DNA from: JARRKU01 sp963675565
Lineage (GTDB): Bacteria > Desulfobacterota > Desulfobacteria > Desulfobacterales > Desulfosarcinaceae
DNA length: 64,000 nucleotides
Assembly: GCA_963675565.2 (NCBI GenBank)
Contig: CAXXYD010000004.1
Location: forward strand, 248,001 to 312,000
Direction: 5' to 3'
The notes below the pieces were generated by a model, which was given only the letters and a program-made list of their open reading frames with translations, was not told the DNA's origin and searched no databases. The translations under genes were made by a program, and so were the position numbers. How positions within the stretch are numbered: the stretch's first letter is position 1; each line of letters opens with the position of its first letter. Shown here one piece after another: positions 18,183 to 26,420 of the stretch.

Positions 18183-21100
18183 ATGAATTCTTTTTTAAAA
18201 AAGATCCTGCAACACTGCAGCCACCGAATTCATTTGCCGTCCTTGCGCAAACCGGAATGCATGCCCCTTAAAAACCGGTTCTCCTTCCACTTCGGAAGAT
18301 GCCCCGCGGACCATACCGGAACAGCCGTCATCTTTTTCCCCTGGTCGCCGGCCACATTGAATTGCGGCCTGGCCGGCCTGATTGCGGTGCACCGGCAAAA
18401 GCCCCCCGCACCATTGGACAGCCTGGATAAATTGGCCGGCCTGATACAGAGCATTGAGGCAAAACCCCTGTTTGCCGAGTCGCGAAAAGAAACCGCTGCA
18501 CAGGAAGACCGGAACAATAACGCCGAAACCATCGAACAATTATACCGGGCTACTCGTGAGCTGCAGCGCCAGGACCATTTTGTGGCGCTATATCAAAAGC
18601 AATCCTATCAAGACCGGTTAGCTCAACTTTTCCGGCAGCTGGAAGCGGTCATCGCCCGGGACGCCCATATTTTGCAGGACCAGATGGGCCAACTGCCGAC
18701 CGCTGCCGTGGAGGCTGCAGACCGGAAGATCGTCAAACTCAAGGATGCGGCCTGGTGCCTGAAAACCGAAATACTGGACAATATCGATAAGACACGGGGC
18801 CTTATCCCTTTGACCACCGATCAACCGGAGCGCACTGAAATCAAAATCTACCGAAACCTCAATGCCGTGTTAAACAGCATTGACCGGTTGGAAGTGCGCG
18901 GAAGGGACTCGGCCGGTATCTCTCTGCTGTTTATTCTCGATCATTCCGCATGGGAGCAGTTCGAATCCGGTCTGGCGTCACAGGATTTGACCCGCGAATT
19001 TGACCAACGCAAACAACAGCCGGTATTGGGCAACGGCAGCATCAGCATGGAGCCTGGTGCGGACAGCGATTGGACCGGCATCACCCTGACCTATAAGGTG
19101 GCCGCCGAGATCGGCAGCCTGGGGGACAATGTCCGCCAATTGCGCGCACAAATTTGCGCGGACGCCATTTTACATCTGATCAGCCGGCTGCCGCATCGGT
19201 TCCAGACCATATCGGCCCACACCCGATGGGCTTCCGTGGGAGCAATCAGCATTGCCAATTGCCATCCGGTGGATAATGCGACATCGGGACCGGCGAAAAA
19301 CCGCCGGGGCATCATCCACGCTTGTCTCAACGGCGACATCGACAACTATCTGGAGCTCAAGGCCGAGTGGGAATCCAATGGAGAGCGCATACCCGAAGAC
19401 ATTACTACCGACACCAAAATCATCCCCCTTCAAGTCGAAAAGTACCTGCGCCTGGGCCACCCGGTAGAAGACGCCTTTCGACTGGCCGTCAATGATTTTG
19501 AAGGCTCCCATGCCATTGCCATGCACACCGATCTGGCCCCGGGCAAATTTTTCCTGGCCCAGCGGGGCAGCGGTCAGGCGGTATTTGTGGGTATCGCCGA
19601 CGATCATTATATGCCCACATCCGAAGTCTACGGTTTCATTGAAGAGACTTCCCGGTATTTAAAGATGGATGGCGAGAAAATCGTCAACGGACCCGACGGA
19701 CCCACCCAGGGCCAGTTGTTTGTGCTGGACCAGGACAGCGCCGGCGGGCTGGACGGCATCGTGGCCTGTCACTATGACGGAACGCCGGTTCAATTCGATG
19801 AGAACAGTATCCAGCGCACCGAAATCACCTCACGGGATATCGATCGCCAAGACTTTTCCCACTACTTTTTAAAGGAGATCTCCGAAGCGCCCCTGTCCGT
19901 ATCCAAAACCATCCAGAACCGCTGGAAAGTCGACAAAAGCGACCCGGGCCGTTACACCATCGCCCTGGATGAAAAATCTTTCCCGAAGAAAATCGCCGAT
20001 GCACTGACGGGCAATCAGATTCAGCGCATCTATTTCATCGGCCAGGGAACCGCAGGAGTGGCCGCACTGGCCAATGCCGATATCCTTAATTACTATCTGA
20101 ATGAACCATTGCTGCAAATCAGCGCCCTCAAGGCCTCGGAGCTCAGCGGATTTCGACTCGGCGACCATGAAGGCCCTTCCACTATGAGCGACACGCTGGT
20201 CATTGCCATCAGCCAGTCGGGAACCACCACCGACACCAACAGAACCGTCGACATGGTCCGCGCCCGGGGAGCGTACACCATGGCCATCGTCAACCGCAGG
20301 GATTCGGATATCACCTTTAAAGTCGATGGTGTGGTGTATACCAGCAGCGGCCGGGACATCGAAATGTCCGTGGCCTCAACCAAAGCCTTTTATTCCCAGA
20401 TCGTCGCCGGAGCGCTGGTCAGCCTGAAAATCGCCCAGATCAAGGGCCGCCGATCGGGCCAATTCATCACCGATGAAATCAAAGCCCTGCTGCGGTTGCC
20501 CGGACAGATGAAAACCGTACTCGATCTTGGCGATCAAATCAGCCGGTCGGCACGGCGGCTGGCACCATTGAAAACCTACTGGGCTGCCGTCGGCAGCGGC
20601 CCAAATAAGGCTGCCGCGGATGAAATCCGGATTAAGCTCAGCGAATTATGTTATAAAACCATCTCTTCGGACTATGTGGAGGACAAAAAGCACATTGACC
20701 TGTCCTCGGAACCCCTGATCATTATTTGCGCTGCCGGCACCCCGGAGACCGTTATCGGCGATATCATCAAAGACACCGCCATCTTCAAGGCCCACAAAGC
20801 GACCCCGGTGGTTATTGCCGATGCAGGTGAAACACGCTTTGCCCCTTACGCCGAGGACATCTTTTACGTGCCGGCCGCGGCATCCCATCTGGCGCCCATT
20901 CTCAACACGCTGGCCGGCCACCTGTGGGGTTACCATGCCGCACTGGGAATCAACAACGGGTCCCAGTTCCTCTATGAGTTCCGGGAAGAGATCAACAAAA
21001 CCATAAACCGGTTTGCCGATGACGGACTCGACGTTTACGAAGTCGTGCTGGAAAAAACATTCCGTGAAAAAATCGCCCAGTTCTATCAGCAATTCCGCCA

Positions 21101-21938
21101 GAGGCAAACCTCCGGCGACCTGCCCACCACCATCAGCCATACGGCCGATCTGCTGCTGTTGCTCAAATATCTTTCGGGACGCCTGCCGGTGTCGGATTTT
21201 GAGCTGGACTTCGGCAAAAAGGGAACCGCTCTGAATATGCTCAACAGCCTGTTTGAATTTCTCGGCCGATCCATCAACGGCATGTCGAGACCGGTGGATG
21301 CCATCAAGCACCAGGCCAAGACGGTCACCGTGGGCACCAGCCGGATCAGTGAAAAGACCGAGGGCATCCTTTTCGAATCCCTCGCCCACCACGACATCCT
21401 CAACGCCCAGCTGATCAACCGCAATATCATCGTGCTGAAAAATCTTCAGGGCGTCGTGGAGACCATCCACGGCTCTATCCTGTATCGAATCGGCGGACTG
21501 GACGTACTGGGCGAACCCACGGATGAAACCACCATCGAGGTGGTACGCAAAGAAGGCATACTAAAAGAACTGCCCTCACGGGTGGAAACCGATCATGGCT
21601 TAAAGGGGACCAAACGAATCATTGTCCGCCAGGGCAATGTCTATATCGGCAAGGGGCGCAAAGATGACCGCTCGATCATCGTCATTCCGGCCATATCCAC
21701 AGCCGCCCAGGCCTCCAACCGCATCGACCACCTGCTGCTGCTCAATATCGGATTCAAGACAGACATCCCACTGGAAGTAAAGATCAAAGCATTGGGTGGG
21801 AAATATGAACACATTAAAAATATCGTTCAGGAAAACAGCATCGCCTGGAACGATGCACTGCTGGAAACGGTTCCCATGGATGAACTCTTCGGCCGCAGCG
21901 CAGAAAAAATTGGCGAGTTCATTGCCAGCAAACAGTAA
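18183..21938 (+). CDS. Giant GlmS-like protein: split class II glutamine amidotransferase + two SIS domains + C-terminal extension
   Basis: 1,251 residues, about twice the length of GlmS. ATG 18183 follows AGGAG by 6 nt. The GATase half is recognisable but split. LNCGLAGLIA (Cys at about 61) is followed by ~150 inserted, partly coiled-coil residues before LEVRGRDSAGI (about 237), then SAHTRWASVGA and CLNGDIDN. Two SIS domains follow: GQGTAGVAALAN ... ISQSGTTTDTNRT (about 620-690) and AVGSGPNKAAADEI ... VEDKKHIDL (about 800-840). The last ~300 residues are unrecognised. The presumed nucleophile Cys is far from the N-terminus, so activity would need processing or be lost. It probably makes or modifies an amino sugar phosphate. 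Confidence 0.7.
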   Translation: MNSFLKKILQHCSHRIHLPSLRKPECMPLKNRFSFHFGRCPADHTGTAVIFFPWSPATLNCGLAGLIAVHRQKPPAPLDSLDKLAGLIQSIEAKPLFAESRKETAAQEDRNNNAETIEQLYRATRELQRQDHFVALYQKQSYQDRLAQLFRQLEAVIARDAHILQDQMGQLPTAAVEAADRKIVKLKDAAWCLKTEILDNIDKTRGLIPLTTDQPERTEIKIYRNLNAVLNSIDRLEVRGRDSAGISLLFILDHSAWEQFESGLASQDLTREFDQRKQQPVLGNGSISMEPGADSDWTGITLTYKVAAEIGSLGDNVRQLRAQICADAILHLISRLPHRFQTISAHTRWASVGAISIANCHPVDNATSGPAKNRRGIIHACLNGDIDNYLELKAEWESNGERIPEDITTDTKIIPLQVEKYLRLGHPVEDAFRLAVNDFEGSHAIAMHTDLAPGKFFLAQRGSGQAVFVGIADDHYMPTSEVYGFIEETSRYLKMDGEKIVNGPDGPTQGQLFVLDQDSAGGLDGIVACHYDGTPVQFDENSIQRTEITSRDIDRQDFSHYFLKEISEAPLSVSKTIQNRWKVDKSDPGRYTIALDEKSFPKKIADALTGNQIQRIYFIGQGTAGVAALANADILNYYLNEPLLQISALKASELSGFRLGDHEGPSTMSDTLVIAISQSGTTTDTNRTVDMVRARGAYTMAIVNRRDSDITFKVDGVVYTSSGRDIEMSVASTKAFYSQIVAGALVSLKIAQIKGRRSGQFITDEIKALLRLPGQMKTVLDLGDQISRSARRLAPLKTYWAAVGSGPNKAAADEIRIKLSELCYKTISSDYVEDKKHIDLSSEPLIIICAAGTPETVIGDIIKDTAIFKAHKATPVVIADAGETRFAPYAEDIFYVPAAASHLAPILNTLAGHLWGYHAALGINNGSQFLYEFREEINKTINRFADDGLDVYEVVLEKTFREKIAQFYQQFRQRQTSGDLPTTISHTADLLLLLKYLSGRLPVSDFELDFGKKGTALNMLNSLFEFLGRSINGMSRPVDAIKHQAKTVTVGTSRISEKTEGILFESLAHHDILNAQLINRNIIVLKNLQGVVETIHGSILYRIGGLDVLGEPTDETTIEVVRKEGILKELPSRVETDHGLKGTKRIIVRQGNVYIGKGRKDDRSIIVIPAISTAAQASNRIDHLLLLNIGFKTDIPLEVKIKALGGKYEHIKNIVQENSIAWNDALLETVPMDELFGRSAEKIGEFIASKQ

Positions 21939-22022
21939 TTGATCCGGCTCCGCGGTTACCGATTTCGGGTCGACGGCAGGGGGCCCGGCAGAAAACATAG
22001 CAAAACGAGAAGGATAAATGCC

Positions 22023-22670
22023 ATGCTCACCCGGACAAGAGAACAACTGGTGCTATACGGGCGCAGGATGGTCGAACACCGCCTGACCACCGGCTCCGGC
22101 GGAAATCTCAGCGCCATCGACCGCAGCAACGGGCTGATCGCCATCACCCCCAGCGGACTCGACTATTTCGACACGACACCCCGGGACATCGTGGTCTGCA
22201 ATACGCGGGGCGAAGTAAAAGCAGGAAACCGCAAACCGTCCAGTGAAATCAATTTTCATCTGGCGCTTTACGACCACCGGCCTGATATCGGTGCCGTGGT
22301 GCACACCCATTCGGTCTACGCCACCACACTGGCCTGCCTGCACCGCGAAATACCGGCAGTCCATTACCTCGTCGGATTCGCCGGGGCAAAAGTCCCACTG
22401 GCGCCTTACGCCACCTTCGGCACCGCCGAGCTGGCCCGGTCCATTACCGGTGCCATCGGAAGCAGCAACGCCGTACTCATGGCCAATCATGGCCTGGCGG
22501 CCGTGGGAGCGGATATCGCAGCCGCCTTTGCCGTTGCTGAAGAAATAGAGCTGGTGGCCCGAATCTACTACCAGACACTGACGGTCGGCGATCCAAAAAT
22601 TCTCTCCGAAGAACAGATGGACGCCGCCCTGGAGAAGTTCAAAACCTACGGGCAACCCCTGGATGGATGA
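22023..22670 (+). CDS. Class II aldolase/adducin family protein
   Basis: 215 residues from ATG 22023 (AGAAGGA about 10 nt upstream); a TTG at 21939 opens the same frame but gives an odd basic N-terminus. Motifs of fuculose/rhamnulose-phosphate aldolases: SGGNLSAID, ITPSGLDY, KPSSEINFHLALY with the catalytic Glu, the zinc ligands in VVHTHSVYAT, and ANHGLAAVG. It lies 84 nt after the GlmS-like gene and ends one base from the convergent ArsA gene. The substrate is unknown; context suggests sugar-phosphate metabolism. Confidence 0.8.
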   Translation: MLTRTREQLVLYGRRMVEHRLTTGSGGNLSAIDRSNGLIAITPSGLDYFDTTPRDIVVCNTRGEVKAGNRKPSSEINFHLALYDHRPDIGAVVHTHSVYATTLACLHREIPAVHYLVGFAGAKVPLAPYATFGTAELARSITGAIGSSNAVLMANHGLAAVGADIAAAFAVAEEIELVARIYYQTLTVGDPKILSEEQMDAALEKFKTYGQPLDG

Positions 22671-22671
22671 T

Positions 22672-23598
22672 TCAGCGAAATTGATTATTAAAACTGTCAA
22701 AGGACGAAATGTTTTCGCGCAGGTAGTTTTGCATGGCCGAAAGGCCCACCAGGGGTGCACCGGCGAAAGGCAAAACGGTCAACTTTTGCGTGATGAATAT
22801 TTTCGAGATGGGCGAGACATCATCTTCCGGCCGGGCTTTATTGACCACGACACGGTCAATGCAGATGCCGATGTCGGTTAATCCGCGCTGAATCCGAACA
22901 GCCTCCGACAATGACAACGGGTCGGTATTCATCACCAGATTAACCGCCGTCGCGTTGCTCAGAAAGCTGTCGCGCAGCCGGCTGTGCCGGTCAATCAGAA
23001 CTTCGATTTTATCTTTGACACGGTCCTTTCCCATGTCGCAGCGGCCGTTGCGAATGTTGGCTACAATTTCCTTCTTTTTCAAAATCAGGTTGCGGATTTT
23101 GAGCAGCTCGCGGAGCCATATATCGGTATTGCCGGGAAGTGAAAAAAAACGCATCGCCATGGCCGTGGGCGCCATATCGAAAATAAGCACATCTTCATTG
23201 GACACGTGCTGCAGTGTATCTTCAAAAGCGGTGAGCAGCGCGTATTCTTCGAGTCCCGGAGAAAACTTCAGGACCTTGAAGTGATCCTGCAGGCAAAAGG
23301 CACTTTCATACAAATAGGTTTTGCAGATCTGCCGGTGGGTTTGTTTCAGATACCGGTCGATCCAGTATTGGCTGTCAATCTCACGGACGGCCAGGGCCTT
23401 TTGGATGGTTTTCGGTTTTTCAGAAAATTCGGTTTCAAAAAGATCGCGCTGATTGTGGGCCGGGTCCATGGACACCAGCAGCGTATTACGGCCGGAAGCC
23501 GCAGAAAAAAGGGCCGCCAGGGCCGAAACGGTGGATTTGCCGACACCGCCCTTGCCCACAAAAAAAAAGATTTCGGGTCTCACTGACGCCCCTGCCAT
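22672..23598 (-). CDS. ArsA/GET3 family ATPase
   Basis: 308 residues. Deviant Walker A FFVGKGGVGKST at residues about 11-22, switch I-like SMDPAHN (about 43-49) and switch II-like IFDMAPTAMAMRFF (about 138-151). These are features of the anion-pump/tail-anchor ATPase family. It is a single-unit (not doubled) ATPase. No ArsB, ArsC or ArsD is nearby, so arsenite transport is unlikely. Its start overlaps the stop of the 93-residue gene upstream, and that gene overlaps a small membrane protein. The three may form one complex in which the ATPase acts on a membrane partner; this is inference. Confidence 0.8.
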   Translation of the reverse strand: MAGASVRPEIFFFVGKGGVGKSTVSALAALFSAASGRNTLLVSMDPAHNQRDLFETEFSEKPKTIQKALAVREIDSQYWIDRYLKQTHRQICKTYLYESAFCLQDHFKVLKFSPGLEEYALLTAFEDTLQHVSNEDVLIFDMAPTAMAMRFFSLPGNTDIWLRELLKIRNLILKKKEIVANIRNGRCDMGKDRVKDKIEVLIDRHSRLRDSFLSNATAVNLVMNTDPLSLSEAVRIQRGLTDIGICIDRVVVNKARPEDDVSPISKIFITQKLTVLPFAGAPLVGLSAMQNYLRENISSFDSFNNQFR

Positions 23599-23879
23599 TA
23601 TTCGATACCCAGCACAGAAAACAACTCACCCAGCGGATCACGGGCCGTGGCCACCTTTGAAAGCATAAGACGAAATTCATGTTCCATGTCGGTCATCAGC
23701 TCCAGCGTAATCTGAATGGGCGGCGCAGGCAGGCCGACGAAGGCACCCAGAACCAGGATGGCAAAAATATGCTCCAGTTCCTCTACTTCATGGGATGCCG
23801 TATCGACGGCTTTGCTGCGCATCGCCGCATCGGCCGACCGCCAGAAACCAGCCAGTTTATCGATAAACTTTTCGATCAT
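23598..23879 (-). CDS. Small conserved-looking protein between a membrane protein and ArsA ATPase
   Basis: 93 residues from ATG 23877-23879, with a CAGGAG site upstream. The sequence is largely helical (MIEKFIDKLAGFWRSADAAM...) with a central apolar stretch, FAILVLGAFVGLPAPPIQI (about 48-66), that may be a single membrane helix. It overlaps both neighbours (23 nt with the upstream gene, 1 nt with the ArsA gene), which implies translational coupling. No family was recognised. It is likely a partner or client of the ArsA-type ATPase. Confidence 0.65.
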   Translation of the reverse strand: MIEKFIDKLAGFWRSADAAMRSKAVDTASHEVEELEHIFAILVLGAFVGLPAPPIQITLELMTDMEHEFRLMLSKVATARDPLGELFSVLGIE

Positions 23880-24318
23880 CGGCAGCTCTCCTGACCCTGA
23901 AGATACGCGCATCAACGCTGATTCGCCGATTTGACGGATAATAGTAATAGACGGCATACAGCGAAGCCAGTATGACCCCGGCATGATAAAGGCGGGGCAG
24001 GTCCGTCAAACCGGCCGCCAGCGCCATATAAGGGGACAGGAGCGCTGTGATGATCAAGCGCTTCTGGAAACGGTAAAAATCCGGGGCCGGTGTATATTTC
24101 CGGCCCCGCATCCGGTGGGCGAAAAAGGTCCGTTGCATAACCGGTGCGGCAACAGCAAAAATAATGCAGGAAATGAAACACCCCCGCGCCAGATGTTGCG
24201 GCTCAGTCCATTTGGCCCAAACCGGCCCGCCCATCGCCCGGGCCGCATACGACCCGGCGCCGGCCAGAACGGCCGGCAGCAGCAGGGAAAAATAAAGCCA
24301 TTTCAGCTTTGCCGTCAT
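23857..24318 (-). CDS. Hypothetical four-helix membrane protein
   Basis: 153 residues from ATG 24318, with a GAAGGA site just upstream. About four hydrophobic segments are visible: LYFSLLLPAVLAGAGSYAA, CFISCIIFAVAAPVM, LIITALLSPYMALAAGL and AGVILASLYAVYYYY. No motif was recognised. It is the first gene of a three-gene overlapping unit with the 93-residue protein and the ArsA ATPase, and lies 87 nt after cstA on the same strand. Confidence 0.65.
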   Translation of the reverse strand: MTAKLKWLYFSLLLPAVLAGAGSYAARAMGGPVWAKWTEPQHLARGCFISCIIFAVAAPVMQRTFFAHRMRGRKYTPAPDFYRFQKRLIITALLSPYMALAAGLTDLPRLYHAGVILASLYAVYYYYPSNRRISVDARIFRVRRAADDRKVYR

Positions 24319-24343
24319 TGTGCTTCCTTCGGCAGCCTTTAGT

Positions 24344-24367
24344 GCCCCCCGGCAAATGCCGGGGGGC
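24344..24367 (-). terminator. Strong GC hairpin between cstA and the next operon
   Basis: An 11-bp stem (GCCCCCCGGCA / TGCCGGGGGGC) with a 2-nt loop sits 39 nt after the cstA stop. No T tract follows on the minus strand, so it may be a partial terminator or an mRNA-stabilising stem. Confidence 0.4.
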
Positions 24368-24405
24368 TTGCCGGGAGGGGCCATGATGTCAAATTTTATT
24401 TGACG

Positions 24406-26154
24406 TCATCCGACAGTCACCGTTCTGCCGCCCTCCACGGATTTTTCTTCATGCGTCGTGAAAAACCGGATCACGCCCTCCACAAGAATCCAGGCGGCAA
24501 TAACGATAATGGCGATATTGATCACCTGGAGCAGCATATTGTGGGCGCTGCCGTACTGAAATTGATTCAATACCGCGGCCCAGAGCGTCATGACCGCCAT
24601 GAAAATCGCGGGAATTCCAGCCACCAGCCACTTGAAACCGCCTTTGGCCTTGAGATAGACCGTAATGACGATCAGCGCCAGGGCCGCCAAAGTCTGATTC
24701 ACGGCACCGAAAAGCGGCCACAGCCTCAGCGCACCGTTGCCGCTGGCACCTGTGGCAAACGCCAGGATCAGGGCGCTGCCTACGGCGATGGCGGTTGCCG
24801 TGTATTTGCCGGTCAAAAAATCCATCTTGAAGCTGGAAAACAATTCGCTGAGTACATAACGTTGAATGCGGGTGGCGGTGTCCAGTGTGGTGCCGGCAAA
24901 AGAGGCCACAAAGACGGCCATGATGGCCAATGTAAACTGCTTAGGTATGCCAAGGGCCATGATCATGTTGGCTGCACCATCCACAAAGGCCGAAATTTTG
25001 GAGCCCAACCCGGCGGCCGCCGCCCATGAAGAATAATGAGTAGTCCAGGCGGCCACCCCCGTAATGGTTTCACCACTTTTTGTCGTATAACCCATACCAA
25101 TGCCGGCAGCCACTGCAACAATCACCAGTGTGGCCAAAGCGCCCTCCATCAGCATGGACCCGTAGCCGATAAAGAGCGAATCGTCTTCGCTGCGCACCTG
25201 TTTGGCGGAAGTGCCCGATGACACCAGGGCATGAAACCCCGAGATGGCGCCGCAGGCAATGGTGATAAATAAAAACGGCCACATGGAAGGCGCCTTTTCA
25301 GGCGCGAGCTGCAGGGCCGGTGCCACGATCTCCAGCCGCCCGCTGAAGGCGGCGGCAAACACACCCAGCACCAGCAGTGCCATGGCGATAACCAACTGGT
25401 GAGAATTGATAAAATCCCTGGGCTGGAGCAGTGCGGTGACCGGCAATACCGAGGCGATGAAACCATAGGCCAACAAAATGATGGTCCAGATGCCGGTGGC
25501 CGGTATGCCGGCGATGGCCGGCATTTTGATGGGGATATAAGGCCCGAGAAAGACCACGACGTACATCAGCAAAACAGCATATATGGATAGTGCCATGACA
25601 TTGCGGTTTTTGTTGTAAATCAAATATCCCAATACCATGGCGATGGGAACTTCGACCCAGACCGCGGCCACGGATTGGGGATACATGGCAAAAATGATGG
25701 CGATCACCAGCCCGAAGACGGCAATCACAATCCACAGTTCCAGGAAAACGATCAGGAAAAAAAGAAGCCGGGTGCGGTTGTTCACATATTTGGCCGTATA
25801 GTCCGAAATCGACTTTCCCTGATTGCGCATGGATATGATCAGCGCCCCGAAATCATGCACCGCCCCCATCACCACACTGCCCACGAAGACCCATAGCAGA
25901 GCGGGAACCCATCCCCAGATCACGGCGATGGCGGGGCCGACTATCGGACCGGTTCCGGCGATGGATGTGAAATGGTGTCCGAAAATAATCTCTTTCCTGG
26001 TGGGCACATAGTCGACGCCGTCCTCCAAAGCCACGGACGGGGTCTGCGCGGCAGGCGAAAGGGAAAATATCTTCCTGCCGATATATCGGCCGTAAAACCG
26101 GTACATCACGATATAGCCCAAAAAAACAGCTACCATAATGAATAAAATGTCCAT
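24406..26154 (-). CDS. cstA: Carbon starvation protein CstA family transporter
   Basis: 582 residues from ATG 26154 with a GAGGAGGG site. Highly hydrophobic polytopic inner-membrane protein with the family segments RKEIIFGHHFTSIAGTGPIVGPAIAVIWGW, GAVHDFGALIISMRNQGKSI, ALVSSGTSAKQV and AGTTLDTATRIQRYVLSEL. CstA members import peptides or pyruvate during starvation. The length is nearer to the shorter bacterial CstA group than to E. coli CstA (~700). A consensus sigma-54 promoter lies about 90 nt upstream, so expression should need an enhancer-binding activator. The substrate is not determined. Confidence 0.88.
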   Translation of the reverse strand: MDILFIMVAVFLGYIVMYRFYGRYIGRKIFSLSPAAQTPSVALEDGVDYVPTRKEIIFGHHFTSIAGTGPIVGPAIAVIWGWVPALLWVFVGSVVMGAVHDFGALIISMRNQGKSISDYTAKYVNNRTRLLFFLIVFLELWIVIAVFGLVIAIIFAMYPQSVAAVWVEVPIAMVLGYLIYNKNRNVMALSIYAVLLMYVVVFLGPYIPIKMPAIAGIPATGIWTIILLAYGFIASVLPVTALLQPRDFINSHQLVIAMALLVLGVFAAAFSGRLEIVAPALQLAPEKAPSMWPFLFITIACGAISGFHALVSSGTSAKQVRSEDDSLFIGYGSMLMEGALATLVIVAVAAGIGMGYTTKSGETITGVAAWTTHYSSWAAAAGLGSKISAFVDGAANMIMALGIPKQFTLAIMAVFVASFAGTTLDTATRIQRYVLSELFSSFKMDFLTGKYTATAIAVGSALILAFATGASGNGALRLWPLFGAVNQTLAALALIVITVYLKAKGGFKWLVAGIPAIFMAVMTLWAAVLNQFQYGSAHNMLLQVINIAIIVIAAWILVEGVIRFFTTHEEKSVEGGRTVTVG

Positions 26155-26241
26155 GCGCTGCCCTCCTCTTGCCGTGTTGTAAAGATCGGAGCCCATCCGC
26201 GGTCGGACCGTCGATGGAAAAAGGGAACTATTCTTTGCTCA

Positions 26242-26257
26242 AGCAACGGATGTGCCA
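26242..26257 (-). promoter_or_regulatory. Sigma-54 (-24/-12) promoter of cstA
   Basis: On the minus strand TGGCAC, 5 nt, TTGCT: an exact match to the -24/-12 consensus with correct GG-GC spacing. The start codon of cstA is about 88 nt downstream. Such promoters need RpoN and an AAA+ activator. Confidence 0.75.
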
Positions 26258-26420
26258 CGGGAATCATAAACTTGAACCGACAAAATCTTCCAAGAAAACA
26301 GGCACCCACCTAAAAATCGGATGCCACGCCGGCCGGCCGGCGGTATCCCGGAAATGACCGTTTCTTTTACATGCTGTAAACCAGCGCCTGCCACAGGGCC
26401 GCAAAAACAAATGGATATCG

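Noticed and set aside
22672..23598. Arsenite-efflux ATPase role for the ArsA-like gene
   Set aside because: No arsB, arsC, arsD or doubled ATPase is present, and the context is two small unknown proteins after cstA.
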